A stretch of 64,000 bases of DNA, taken from NCBI RefSeq assembly GCF_002993325.1, contig NZ_PVNO01000010.1, positions 1 to 64,000 of the forward strand. Reading direction: 5' to 3'. The translations under genes and the position numbers were made by a program. The DNA is from Alteromonas gracilis. Lineage in GTDB: Bacteria; Pseudomonadota; Gammaproteobacteria; Enterobacterales; Alteromonadaceae. Positions 23,227 through 31,226 of the stretch are shown piece after piece (within the stretch, counting starts at the first letter, position 1; each line of letters starts with the position of its first letter). A model generated the notes under the pieces. That model searched no databases, had not been told where the DNA came from, and saw only the letters and a program-made list of their open reading frames with translations.

Positions 23227-25392
23227 ATGTCTAAAGTAAGTGTATTTTGTCTTTCTGCCGCTCTAATTGGCAGTGCAATGCAAGTAAATGCAAAGGAAGG
23301 CATGTTCACGCCAGAGCAGCTCCCTTCAATTGCTGGCGATTTGAAAGAAACAGGCTTGGCAATTCCTGCCAGCAGTATTAATGACTTAACTGCATTTCCT
23401 ATGGGTGCAATTGTATCTTTAGGTGGTTGTTCAGCATCGTTTGTCTCTGACAAAGGGCTTGCGGTTACTAACCACCACTGCGCACGCGGTTCGGTACAAT
23501 ACAACAGCACCCCAGAAAACAACTACTTGAAAGACGGCTTTTTAGCAAAAGAAATTGGTGACGAACTTCCCGCTGCACCGGGTACTCGTATGTTTGTTAC
23601 CGTCGATTTTTCCGATGTAACGGACAAAGTAGTTGGCGATATCAGTGAAGATATTCAAGGGCGCGAGCGCTATGATCTAATTGAAGCGAACCGTAAAGCT
23701 TTAATTGCTGAGTGCGAATCTGAAGCAGGTTTCCGCTGCTCTGTACCTTCATTCTTTCAAGGTCTTGAATATAAACTTATTAAGCAAATGGAAATTCGTG
23801 ATGTACGTATCGCCTATGCGCCTGCCGATTCTATAGGCAAATACGGCGGTGATGTAGATAACTGGATGTGGCCTCGTCACACCGGTGATTTCTCTTTCTA
23901 TCGCGCTTATGTTGGCAAAGATGGAAAACCAGCTGATTTCAGTGAAGATAATGTTCCCTTCAAACCTGACCATTTCTTAAAGGTATCTGCAGCAGGGCTT
24001 GAGGACGGCGACTTTGTCATGGCGGCGGGCTATCCTGGTTCCACTAATCGCTATGCCCGCTTGTCTCAAGTTTCTTACACTTTCGACTGGCTATATCCAA
24101 CTTATCTTGAACTGGTAGACGCGTGGATTAAAACTATTGAAAGTGCATCTGAAGAAGGCAGCGATGCGCGTATCAAGTACGAGTCATTGTTAGCGGGTCT
24201 AAACAACTTCCACAAAAATACATTGGGCCAGCTTTCTGGCGCTAAACGTGTTGGGTTGGTTCCACGTCGCGCAGAGCGTGAAGAGCAGTTAGCAGCATGG
24301 CTTGATAAAAACGGTAAGAGTGAGATGAAGCAAGCCCTTGCCGATCTTGATGCGGTTAGCGCTGAACAAATGCAAATGAACAAGCAAAACTTTTGGTACA
24401 ACAACCTAAGTCGCGCACAGCTTTTATCTTCTGCTCAAACCCTTTATCGAAATGCAATTGAGAGAGAAAAGCCAGACGCAGAGCGCGAGAGCGGATACCA
24501 AGAACGGGACCAAATTCGTCTTAAAGAAAGCGTAGAGCGCATCGAACGCCGTTTTGATCCGGTAGTTGACCAAGCCGTGTGGCAGAAAATGATCAGCATG
24601 TACCTAGAACAGCCAGAAGAAAACCGCGTTGCGGCGTTTGATAAAGCGGTGGGCATTGACGGAAATACTGACAGCAAAACACTTCAGAAAAAGCTAAAAG
24701 CGTTCTATGACAACACGTCACTGACCAGCACTGAAGAACGTTTGAAGTGGTTAACCGCAAGCCGCGCAGATTTTGAGAACAGTAACGACCCGTTTATTAA
24801 ACTTGCTGTTGCCCTATTTGATACCGAAATGGCTATTGAAGATAAGAGCAAAACGCTAAGTGGTAAATCTGCTGCGCTGCGCCCTAAGTACATGAGTGCG
24901 ATTATTGAATGGCAAAAGTCTTTGGGAAGCCTTGCTTACCCAGATGCGAACAGTACGCTTCGGGTAACTTACGGTAACGTAATGGGCGGTTCGCCAAAAG
25001 ACGGGCTTATTTACGAACCCTTTACCCGTCTTGAAGGCATTACGGAAAAAGATACCGGTGAAACACCGTTTGATTCACCGAAAAAGCAGCTTGAGCTTAT
25101 CGAAGACAAAAAGTACGGACCTTACAAGCTAGAAGCCATTAACAGCGTACCGGTTAACTTCCTTACGGACTTAGATTCAACAGGCGGTAATTCAGGTTCA
25201 GCAACGCTTAACGCAAAAGCTGAGCTAATCGGTTTGTTATTTGACGGCACGTTTGAAAGCGTAAACTCAGATTGGGACTTTGATCCGAAAACAACCCGTA
25301 CCATCCATGTAGATAGCCGCTACATGTTATGGGTAATGGAATACGTTGACGGCGCAACGAACCTCATTGAAGAGATGACTATAGTTAAATAA
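23227..25392 (+). CDS. S46 family dipeptidyl-peptidase (DPP7-like)
   Basis: 721 residues with a signal peptide (MQVNAKEG), periplasmic. The S46 chymotrypsin-like triad is visible: His in VTNHHCARGS (about 79), Asp in YGGDVDNWMWPRHTGDFSF (about 211) and Ser in DSTGGNSGSATLNA (about 653). Position +18 after the catalytic serine is glycine (FDGT). In the studied enzymes, glycine there goes with DPP7-type preference for hydrophobic residues and arginine with DPP11-type preference for acidic ones; this rests on memory of those families. It removes dipeptides from peptide N-termini. Confidence 0.93.
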   Translation: MSKVSVFCLSAALIGSAMQVNAKEGMFTPEQLPSIAGDLKETGLAIPASSINDLTAFPMGAIVSLGGCSASFVSDKGLAVTNHHCARGSVQYNSTPENNYLKDGFLAKEIGDELPAAPGTRMFVTVDFSDVTDKVVGDISEDIQGRERYDLIEANRKALIAECESEAGFRCSVPSFFQGLEYKLIKQMEIRDVRIAYAPADSIGKYGGDVDNWMWPRHTGDFSFYRAYVGKDGKPADFSEDNVPFKPDHFLKVSAAGLEDGDFVMAAGYPGSTNRYARLSQVSYTFDWLYPTYLELVDAWIKTIESASEEGSDARIKYESLLAGLNNFHKNTLGQLSGAKRVGLVPRRAEREEQLAAWLDKNGKSEMKQALADLDAVSAEQMQMNKQNFWYNNLSRAQLLSSAQTLYRNAIEREKPDAERESGYQERDQIRLKESVERIERRFDPVVDQAVWQKMISMYLEQPEENRVAAFDKAVGIDGNTDSKTLQKKLKAFYDNTSLTSTEERLKWLTASRADFENSNDPFIKLAVALFDTEMAIEDKSKTLSGKSAALRPKYMSAIIEWQKSLGSLAYPDANSTLRVTYGNVMGGSPKDGLIYEPFTRLEGITEKDTGETPFDSPKKQLELIEDKKYGPYKLEAINSVPVNFLTDLDSTGGNSGSATLNAKAELIGLLFDGTFESVNSDWDFDPKTTRTIHVDSRYMLWVMEYVDGATNLIEEMTIVK

Positions 25393-25403
25393 TCATCAAA
25401 TAA

Positions 25404-25459
25404 TGGGGTCAGAGTACTTTTCTGCCCCCATAAAAAAGGCAAAAATGGGGTCAGAGTAC
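25404..25459 (+). repeat. two direct copies of a GGGGTCAGAGTAC repeat
   Basis: TGGGGTCAGAGTAC occurs at 25404-25417 and 25446-25459. Each copy is followed by a CCCC tract (TGCCCCCAT and CACCCCTAG), so each can fold as a short hairpin. They lie between the S46 gene and the small gene at 25501. Confidence 0.85.
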
Positions 25460-25500
25460 ATTTTCCACCCCTAGTACCTTGCGGTAAAAAGGAGATCGTT

Positions 25501-25752
25501 ATGAGGTTGATAATAAGACTTTTGAGTTTAGCCGTCGCTGCATACGCTTGTTACAGTGGAGCGACAACTGGCGAATGGAAAGCATCTGTCGCTATCGTTG
25601 CTCTTTGTGCATTGGTGTTTTTAGTATCATTTGCAACAAAAACTCGCGGCAGTACATTCAGTTCTCATGCAGACAGTAGTGCTGCGATTTACACGCCAAC
25701 AAGCAGTTCGAGCTCATCTTGCGGAAGTGATGGCGGCGGTGGCGACTGCTAA
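25501..25752 (+). CDS. small membrane protein with Ser/Gly/Cys-rich tail
   Basis: 83 residues: two hydrophobic segments (about 2-20 and 28-46) and a C-terminal tail STSSSSSSCGSDGGGGDC-like, rich in Ser and Gly, with cysteines at the -1 and about -10 positions. ATG 25501 follows AAGGAG (ribosome site) at seven bases. I do not recognise the family. Its tail recalls flexible secretion- or metal-binding tails, but that is conjecture. The gene is bracketed by GGGGTCAGAGTAC repeats on both sides. Confidence 0.62.
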   Translation: MRLIIRLLSLAVAAYACYSGATTGEWKASVAIVALCALVFLVSFATKTRGSTFSSHADSSAAIYTPTSSSSSSCGSDGGGGDC

Positions 25753-25759
25753 AGCCTAA

Positions 25760-25804
25760 TGGGGTCAGAGTACTTTTTTCAGTATTTAAAGTACTCTGAC
25801 CCCA
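25760..25804. repeat. inverted pair of GGGGTCAGAGTAC repeats (hairpin)
   Basis: TGGGGTCAGAGTACTTT (25760-25776) and AAAGTACTCTGACCCCA (25788-25804) are exact 17-bp inverted copies around an 11-nt loop. They lie between convergent genes and probably also act as a terminator. Confidence 0.9.
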
Positions 25805-25809
25805 ATATT

Positions 25810-26268
25810 TTATTTGAGGTTGCGGAGACCTTGGGTTAGAAGTCGGTCTAGTGCGTTGGCGAAGTTCTGTTTGTCACGCTGTGAAAATGCTTTGGGCCCA
25901 CCGGTATGTTCGCCGCTTGAGCGCATGGTGTCCATAAAATCTCGCATACCCAATATCTGCTTGATAGACGACTTATCGTATTCTTCACCACGATTGTTGA
26001 GCGCTAGTGCATTTTTCGTCAACACATCAGCCGCTAAGGGGATGTCGTTAGTGATCACCAGATCACCCGCTTCGCACTTCTCCACAATGTAATCATCTGC
26101 GGCATCGAACCCAGAAGGCACCTGGGTCAATGTTATATGTTTGTCTGGTGGAACAGACATAGAATGGTTAGCCACCAAAGACAAAGGCAGCTTTGTTCGT
26201 CTGGCTGCCTTAAAAAGAATGTCTTTGATAACTGCAGGGCACGCGTCGGCGTCAACCCATATATGCAT
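25810..26268 (-). CDS. UPF0178 family protein (YaiI/YqxD-like)
   Basis: 152 residues, the typical length of the family. Seen: [16 protein letters not shown] at the start, [32 protein letters not shown] in the middle and [27 protein letters not shown] near the end. The acidic residues fit a PIN-like nuclease fold, but activity has not been shown here. It starts 25 bases downstream of the SDR gene on the same strand and could be the last gene of that unit. Confidence 0.94.
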   Translation of the reverse strand: MHIWVDADACPAVIKDILFKAARRTKLPLSLVANHSMSVPPDKHITLTQVPSGFDAADDYIVEKCEAGDLVITNDIPLAADVLTKNALALNNRGEEYDKSSIKQILGMRDFMDTMRSSGEHTGGPKAFSQRDKQNFANALDRLLTQGLRNLK

Positions 26269-26293
26269 GGTCGTATCTCGTAATTGTAACTAA

Positions 26294-27055
26294 TTACGCT
26301 AGCATACCACCATCTACCACCACTGTCGTGCCCGTGGTGTAGCTTGAAGCATCTGATACTAAGTACAGTACGGTACCCGCCATTTCATCGGGATCGGCAA
26401 CGCGACCAAGAGGAATGACTTTAAGCGCATGTTTAAGAATTTGCTCATTGGTCGTTAGCGCCGATGCAAATTTAGTATCCGTTAATCCAGGGAGAAGCGC
26501 GTTGACGCGAATGTTCAGGCTACCGCATTCTTTTGCGAACGATTTCGTCATGCTGATAACCGCCGCTTTGGTGATAGAGTAAATTCCCTGCATGTCACCA
26601 GGGGTGACGCCGTTTACTGATGCCGTATTTAAAATTACGCCACCGCCCTGCTCTTTCATCATTTTGCCCGCCTCAATAGACATGAAGAAATAACCGCGAA
26701 TATTTACATCTACAGTTTTGTTGTACGCACCTAGGTCAGTATCTAGAATGTGACCGAAATACGGATTAGCCGCCGCGTTATTTACAAGAACGTCCAGTTT
26801 GCCGAAATCACGTTTTATTACATTGAAGGCTTCAGTAATTTGTTCCATTTCGCCTACGTGACACGCCAGTGCGGTAGCTTTGCCGCCTGCGTCGCGAATA
26901 GATGAAGCAACCGCTTCACAGCCGTCAATTTTGCGGCTTGATACAATCACATGGGCCCCGTATTGTGCAAGCAAACGAGCAATAGACTCTCCAATACCAC
27001 GGCTGGCGCCAGTGACCAGTGCAACTTTTCCTGTTAAATCGAATAAGTTCTTCAT
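26294..27055 (-). CDS. SDR family oxidoreductase
   Basis: 253 residues of the classical short-chain dehydrogenase family. TGASRGIGE (about 17-25) is the cofactor glycine motif, and SSRK at the end of strand 2 fits NADP binding. NNAAANPYF, NTASVNG and the catalytic Tyr-Lys in GIYSITKAAV are present. DGGMLA is the final motif. The product sits in a unit with an acyl-CoA dehydrogenase and another SDR, so it is likely to act on an acyl or hydroxyacyl intermediate; the substrate is not known. 132 bases separate it from the next SDR upstream. Confidence 0.9.
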   Translation of the reverse strand: MKNLFDLTGKVALVTGASRGIGESIARLLAQYGAHVIVSSRKIDGCEAVASSIRDAGGKATALACHVGEMEQITEAFNVIKRDFGKLDVLVNNAAANPYFGHILDTDLGAYNKTVDVNIRGYFFMSIEAGKMMKEQGGGVILNTASVNGVTPGDMQGIYSITKAAVISMTKSFAKECGSLNIRVNALLPGLTDTKFASALTTNEQILKHALKVIPLGRVADPDEMAGTVLYLVSDASSYTTGTTVVVDGGMLA

Positions 27056-27187
27056 TAAATATTCCTTCTCTTGCTGTTTGTGAACTAACCCATTGGATAG
27101 CTTTTTGACTACCTACGTTAGTTACGAAATCTGTTAAAAAATAATAAGAATAGAAGGCAAGCCTTTAGGCATCCAAACATTAATGTC

Positions 27188-27955
27188 CTATGCCAGCATG
27201 CCTCCATCAAGTACAACAGACTGGCCAGTCATAAACGATGATTCGTCGCTACACAGCCATGCAATAGCATTTGCAATTTCTTCGGGCTTACCAAGGCGCT
27301 TCATCGGGTTTGCGCCAATGAGGCCTTTTTGACCACGTTCATCTAGCTTAGATAGCACGCCCTGTACCATCGGTGTGTCTACAAAACTTGGGCATACCGC
27401 ATTGATGCGAATGTTAGCTCGCGCGTATTCTACTGCCGCTGATTTCGTTAAACCTATCACTCCATGCTTAGACGCACTGTAAGCACTGATCATAGGCGCA
27501 GAGCGCAGCCCAGCCACAGAAGCAATATTGATAATATGGCCACCACCTGTTGCCGTCATATGTTTCAGTGCATTTTTCATGCAATACCAGACGCCAGCTA
27601 AATTGACCTGAATGTTTTTCATAAACATAGCGTCGTCAACTTCGGTAAGAGGCGCAGGAAAATGATCAATACCCGCGTTATTTATAATGACGTCAATTTT
27701 TTCATTATGAGAGAAAGCGGTATCAAACATCGCTTTAACCTGAGCAGGCTCGGTAACGTCTACCGACACTGCATAGGCTTTGCCACCTGACTTGGTAATT
27801 TCATCTGCAAGCGCTTTTGCGTTATCTTGGTTTAGGTCAGCGATACCTACCATTGCGCCTCTGGCGCTTAATACGCGGGCAGATGCAGCGCCAATTCCCG
27901 AGCCACCTCCAGTAATAAGAATATGTTTGCCTTCAACATTTGCAGCTACGTTCAT
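27188..27955 (-). CDS. SDR family oxidoreductase
   Basis: 255 residues, classical SDR. TGGGSGIGAAS (about 15-25) is the cofactor loop, DLN after strand 2 gives an acidic residue (ADLNQDN) typical of NAD-specific members. NNAGIDHFP, NIASVAG and YSASKHGVIG supply the catalytic Asn, Ser, Tyr and Lys. It is clearly different from the neighbouring SDR (about one third identity by eye). Sequence resembles 3-hydroxyacyl-CoA or 3-hydroxybutyrate dehydrogenases, but the family is too broad to assign a substrate. Confidence 0.9.
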   Translation of the reverse strand: MNVAANVEGKHILITGGGSGIGAASARVLSARGAMVGIADLNQDNAKALADEITKSGGKAYAVSVDVTEPAQVKAMFDTAFSHNEKIDVIINNAGIDHFPAPLTEVDDAMFMKNIQVNLAGVWYCMKNALKHMTATGGGHIINIASVAGLRSAPMISAYSASKHGVIGLTKSAAVEYARANIRINAVCPSFVDTPMVQGVLSKLDERGQKGLIGANPMKRLGKPEEIANAIAWLCSDESSFMTGQSVVLDGGMLA

Positions 27956-28034
27956 TAGCTGTACTCCAAGTAATTAAGTCATCGAGATGACGTGAACCTG
28001 CACGCCATCGCTTTTTATAAATCGTGATCTATAG

Positions 28035-29837
28035 CTAGAAGTAACTTGCCTTTATGTCATTACACGTTGTGTCACGCGTACTTAAAACTTCAATATCACG
28101 GCTTACCAACGGCAGCTCCCAATTAAGGAAATACTCTGCAGCAGCTAACTTACCTTCATAGAAATCGACATCTTGTTCACCCACTTCATGAGCCAAGGCT
28201 TGCTCAGCAACGTTTGCTTGGCGTAACCAAATCCAACTCACAACGCAGCTTGAGAATATGTTCAAAAAGCAGCTGGCATTGGTTAGCAGTACCGACTGCT
28301 TATCTGAGCGTAAATCTCCCGCCGCTTGCTGAATAAGTGCGCCGAGTTTGTCTAAGTAGGGCTTAAGCTTAGCAGCGAGTGCCTGTGCTCTTGGTGTTTC
28401 AGCGCGCTTCATGTCAGCGGTTACTCGGGCAAGTAATACTTGAAGTCCTTTCCCGTCATGCTGCCATAACTTTCTACCTAACAAGTCAAGCGCCTGAATA
28501 CCGTTAGTTCCCTCATGAATAGGATTTAAGCGATTGTCGCGCCAGCATTGTTCAACAGGGTATTCTCGGGTGTAACCCGCGCCACCTAGTATTTGAATCG
28601 CCAAGTCGTTTGCTTTGGGGCCGAATTCAGACGGCCACGCCTTAAACACTGGCGTTAATAGGTCAAGAAGCTGGGAAAGTTCGGTGCGTTTTTCGCTATC
28701 GGTTTCCGTTTCCATTTCGTCTATCAGCATGCTGCCATAAAGACAAAGCGCCATACCGCCTTCGCAATATGCTTTTTGAGCTAGCAGCATACGACGAACG
28801 TCACCGTGATTAATGATTGGTGTTGGGTCGTCTTCTGGCGCTAAATTAGGTGCCGCACGCCCCTGCGTGCGATCTTTTGCATAGTCTAATGAATAACGAT
28901 AACCGCGATAGCCAATCATCGCTGCACCGTAGCCCACGCCTATGCGTGCCTCATTCATCATCATGAACATGTAGCGCAGACCTTGGTGTGGTTCACCAAT
29001 GAGATAACCATGACAATCACCATTCTCACCGAAGGTTAACGCCGTGGATGTCGTACCGCGATAGCCCATTTTGTGAATAAGGCCGGCAAGGGTCACATCA
29101 TTGCGCACATCTGGATTGCCATCAGCATCTAAACGGTATTTAGGCACAGCAAATAGTGAGATACCTTTCACACCAGCCGGACCGCCAGGAATTTTAGCCA
29201 GCACTAAATGTACAATGTTGTCAGAAAGCTCATGCTCTCCGCCTGAGATATAAATTTTGCTACCTTTTACCCGATAGGTGCCATCTTCTTGGAGCCGTGC
29301 CGAGGTGCGAATGTCTGCAAGCGACGAGCCAGCATGAGGCTCGGTGAGTGCCATGGTACCGGTAAAGTCGCCGCTGAGCATTTTAGGTAAAAACGCGTTT
29401 TTTACGTCTTCTGATGCAAAGTGTTTTATAACGTTCGCTGCAGCTGCCGTTAAAAATGGATAGGCAGTGGACGAAGGGTTCGCTGCTAAAAAATAACCTG
29501 CACAAGCATTCATCACAGTAACAGGAAGCTGCATACCACCATCTTCATAATCGAAGTGACCTGCAATAAAGCCCGACTCTCTGTATGTGTCGAATGCCAC
29601 TTTCACATCATCGATCATTGATACTTTGGTCCCATCAAATGTGGGCTCATTCTTATCAGCAACAGCGTTGTGAGGAAGAAAAAGCTCCTCTGCCATCTTC
29701 TCAGCCATATCGATAACGGCATTAAAGGTTTCAACGTTGTGCTCTTCAAATCGCGCCTTCTCGCACAGCGCAGCAGTGTCTAATACTTCATACAGCTGAA
29801 ATTGCATTTCACGACGAGGAATGAGTTGGTCGGCCAT
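28035..29837 (-). CDS. acyl-CoA dehydrogenase (AcdC/DmdC-like)
   Basis: About 600 residues, longer than short-chain acyl-CoA dehydrogenases. Seen: AANPSSTAYPFLTAAAANVI, GTMALTEPHAGSSLADI (FAD/acyl site), YISGGEH, MGYRGTTSTALTF and the C-terminal QILGGAGYTREYPVEQCWRDNRLNPIHEGTNGIQALDL with the catalytic Glu in IHEGTN. A further C-terminal domain matches the DmdC/AcdC group, which includes methylmercaptopropionyl-CoA dehydrogenase. The start ATG 29837 has AAAGGA upstream; an earlier in-frame ATG at 29870 would be longer. It heads the unit with two SDRs, suggesting acyl-CoA catabolism, with electrons passed to ETF (encoded at 41.4-43.1 kb). Confidence 0.92.
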   Translation of the reverse strand: MADQLIPRREMQFQLYEVLDTAALCEKARFEEHNVETFNAVIDMAEKMAEELFLPHNAVADKNEPTFDGTKVSMIDDVKVAFDTYRESGFIAGHFDYEDGGMQLPVTVMNACAGYFLAANPSSTAYPFLTAAAANVIKHFASEDVKNAFLPKMLSGDFTGTMALTEPHAGSSLADIRTSARLQEDGTYRVKGSKIYISGGEHELSDNIVHLVLAKIPGGPAGVKGISLFAVPKYRLDADGNPDVRNDVTLAGLIHKMGYRGTTSTALTFGENGDCHGYLIGEPHQGLRYMFMMMNEARIGVGYGAAMIGYRGYRYSLDYAKDRTQGRAAPNLAPEDDPTPIINHGDVRRMLLAQKAYCEGGMALCLYGSMLIDEMETETDSEKRTELSQLLDLLTPVFKAWPSEFGPKANDLAIQILGGAGYTREYPVEQCWRDNRLNPIHEGTNGIQALDLLGRKLWQHDGKGLQVLLARVTADMKRAETPRAQALAAKLKPYLDKLGALIQQAAGDLRSDKQSVLLTNASCFLNIFSSCVVSWIWLRQANVAEQALAHEVGEQDVDFYEGKLAAAEYFLNWELPLVSRDIEVLSTRDTTCNDIKASYF

Positions 29838-29871
29838 GGTGTTTTGTCCTTTACAAATACTTGTTAACACA

Positions 29872-29926
29872 TTGTGTCATATTCGTTATCGTGCCATTAT
29901 TGTCATTAATGACACAATAATGGTCA
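29872..29926. promoter_or_regulatory. inverted-repeat operator region in the divergent promoter
   Basis: CCATTATTG and CAATAATGG flank the inner palindrome TCATTAATGA. A second inverted pair, ATTGTGTCAT near 29872 and ATGACACAAT near 29909, overlaps it. The region lies between the acyl-CoA dehydrogenase and GlxA-type genes and is a likely binding site for the adjacent regulator. Confidence 0.6.
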
Positions 29927-29979
29927 ATACCGCCAATGATAAGCATATCTTATCCGTATTAATAACCTGCATTACTTTT

Positions 29980-30969
29980 ATGAATAAACCGAAGTTTACC
30001 GTTACCGTGCTCGGCTTTGATCAGGCTCTCGCTTCAGCAATAACTGGAGCGTTGGATGTATTTGCGTTCGCTGGTATCAGTTGGCAGCGCATTCACAAAT
30101 TACCAACTTCACCGCAGTTTAAAGTGCAGTTAGCCAGTCATCACGGCCAAACGTTTCTTTGCTCGAATCAGGTTACATTGCAGCCGAATATCGCTATTGA
30201 AGACGTCTCTCACACGGATATTTTATTGATCCCGACCATTGGTGGAGATATAGACCAAGTTCTCATTGAAACACTGCCATTACTTGTTCATATAAAAAGG
30301 TTGCAAAAGGTGGGAGCCGATATTGCTGCAAACTGCACTGGCACCTTCTTATTGGCAAATACAGGGTTACTCACAGATAAGGTTGCCACAACGCACTGGG
30401 GATATGCCGAAAAATTTAACGCTATGTTTCCCTCAGTTAATTTACAGCCTGAAAAAATGGTGACGGAAGACAATGAAGTTTATTGTGCAGGTGGAGGGAT
30501 GGCATGGATTGATTTATCCATTTTATTGATAGAGCGATATTGTGGTCATCAAGTGGCAAGCGATACTGCGAAATCTCATGTGTTAGATGTGTCGAGGACA
30601 AGCCAAACTATTTATGCAAGCAGTCGGCAGCGGCGTTTCCATTCGGATAAAGACATTATGGAGGTCCAGTCATTTTTGGAAAAGCATCTGCAAAGCAAAG
30701 TCACAATTTCTGACGTGGCAGCACGGCACAATATGACCGAGCGAACGTTAACACGCCGTTTTAAAAATGCATGCAATACCACTCCGGGTCAATATTTACA
30801 GTCATTGCGGATTGAACAGGCAAGAAAGTTGTTGGAAACCTCAAATACTCCGTTAGAAAGCCTGATAAGCGCGGTAGGTTACGAAGACCTAAGTTCATTC
30901 ACTCGACTATTTAAAAAAGCGACAGGCATGTCCCCTTCTCAGTATCGAGCGAAGTTTAAGCGAAACTAG
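29980..30969 (+). CDS. GlxA family AraC-type transcriptional regulator
   Basis: About 330 residues. The N-terminal half is a DJ-1/PfpI-like domain (VTVLGFDQALASAITGALDVF; nucleophile-like Cys in ANCTGTFLLA) and the C-terminal half holds two helix-turn-helix motifs (ISDVAARHNMTERTLTRRFKN and LISAVGYEDLSSFTRLFKKATGMSPSQYRAKF). GlxA-type members sense small ligands and activate nearby catabolic genes. The start is ATG 29980 by homology; ATG 29920 is an in-frame alternative, and neither has a strong ribosome site. It is divergent from the acyl-CoA dehydrogenase unit and probably controls it. Confidence 0.88.
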   Translation: MNKPKFTVTVLGFDQALASAITGALDVFAFAGISWQRIHKLPTSPQFKVQLASHHGQTFLCSNQVTLQPNIAIEDVSHTDILLIPTIGGDIDQVLIETLPLLVHIKRLQKVGADIAANCTGTFLLANTGLLTDKVATTHWGYAEKFNAMFPSVNLQPEKMVTEDNEVYCAGGGMAWIDLSILLIERYCGHQVASDTAKSHVLDVSRTSQTIYASSRQRRFHSDKDIMEVQSFLEKHLQSKVTISDVAARHNMTERTLTRRFKNACNTTPGQYLQSLRIEQARKLLETSNTPLESLISAVGYEDLSSFTRLFKKATGMSPSQYRAKFKRN

Positions 30970-31108
30970 CTTTTCACGTTTTACAAGGAAGCTGCACCAG
31001 TAAAGTAGGTTTCAATAACTAATTGGCTCACGGCAGTGCAAACAGGGCTTTTTAATACATGCAAGTTTGCCAATATAGTGCACATTAGATGAAATAAGCC
31101 CTTTTTTG

Positions 31109-31141
31109 CACAAATTTGAAGTTTTTATTTCAAACTTTGTG
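31109..31141. promoter_or_regulatory. inverted repeat upstream of the TonB-dependent receptor
   Basis: CACAAATTTGAA (31109-31120) and TTCAAACTTTGTG (31129-31141) pair with one inserted base, with TAAAAT (31142-31147) just downstream as a possible -10 element. The site is about 85 bases before the receptor start. Confidence 0.5.
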
Positions 31142-31226
31142 TAAAATGCAGCGCCAAGCATAGATTGAAAATTTATGTGCTTAAAACACTACAAAAGTAT
31201 AATTTCAAAATCATCTTGGTGGAAAC

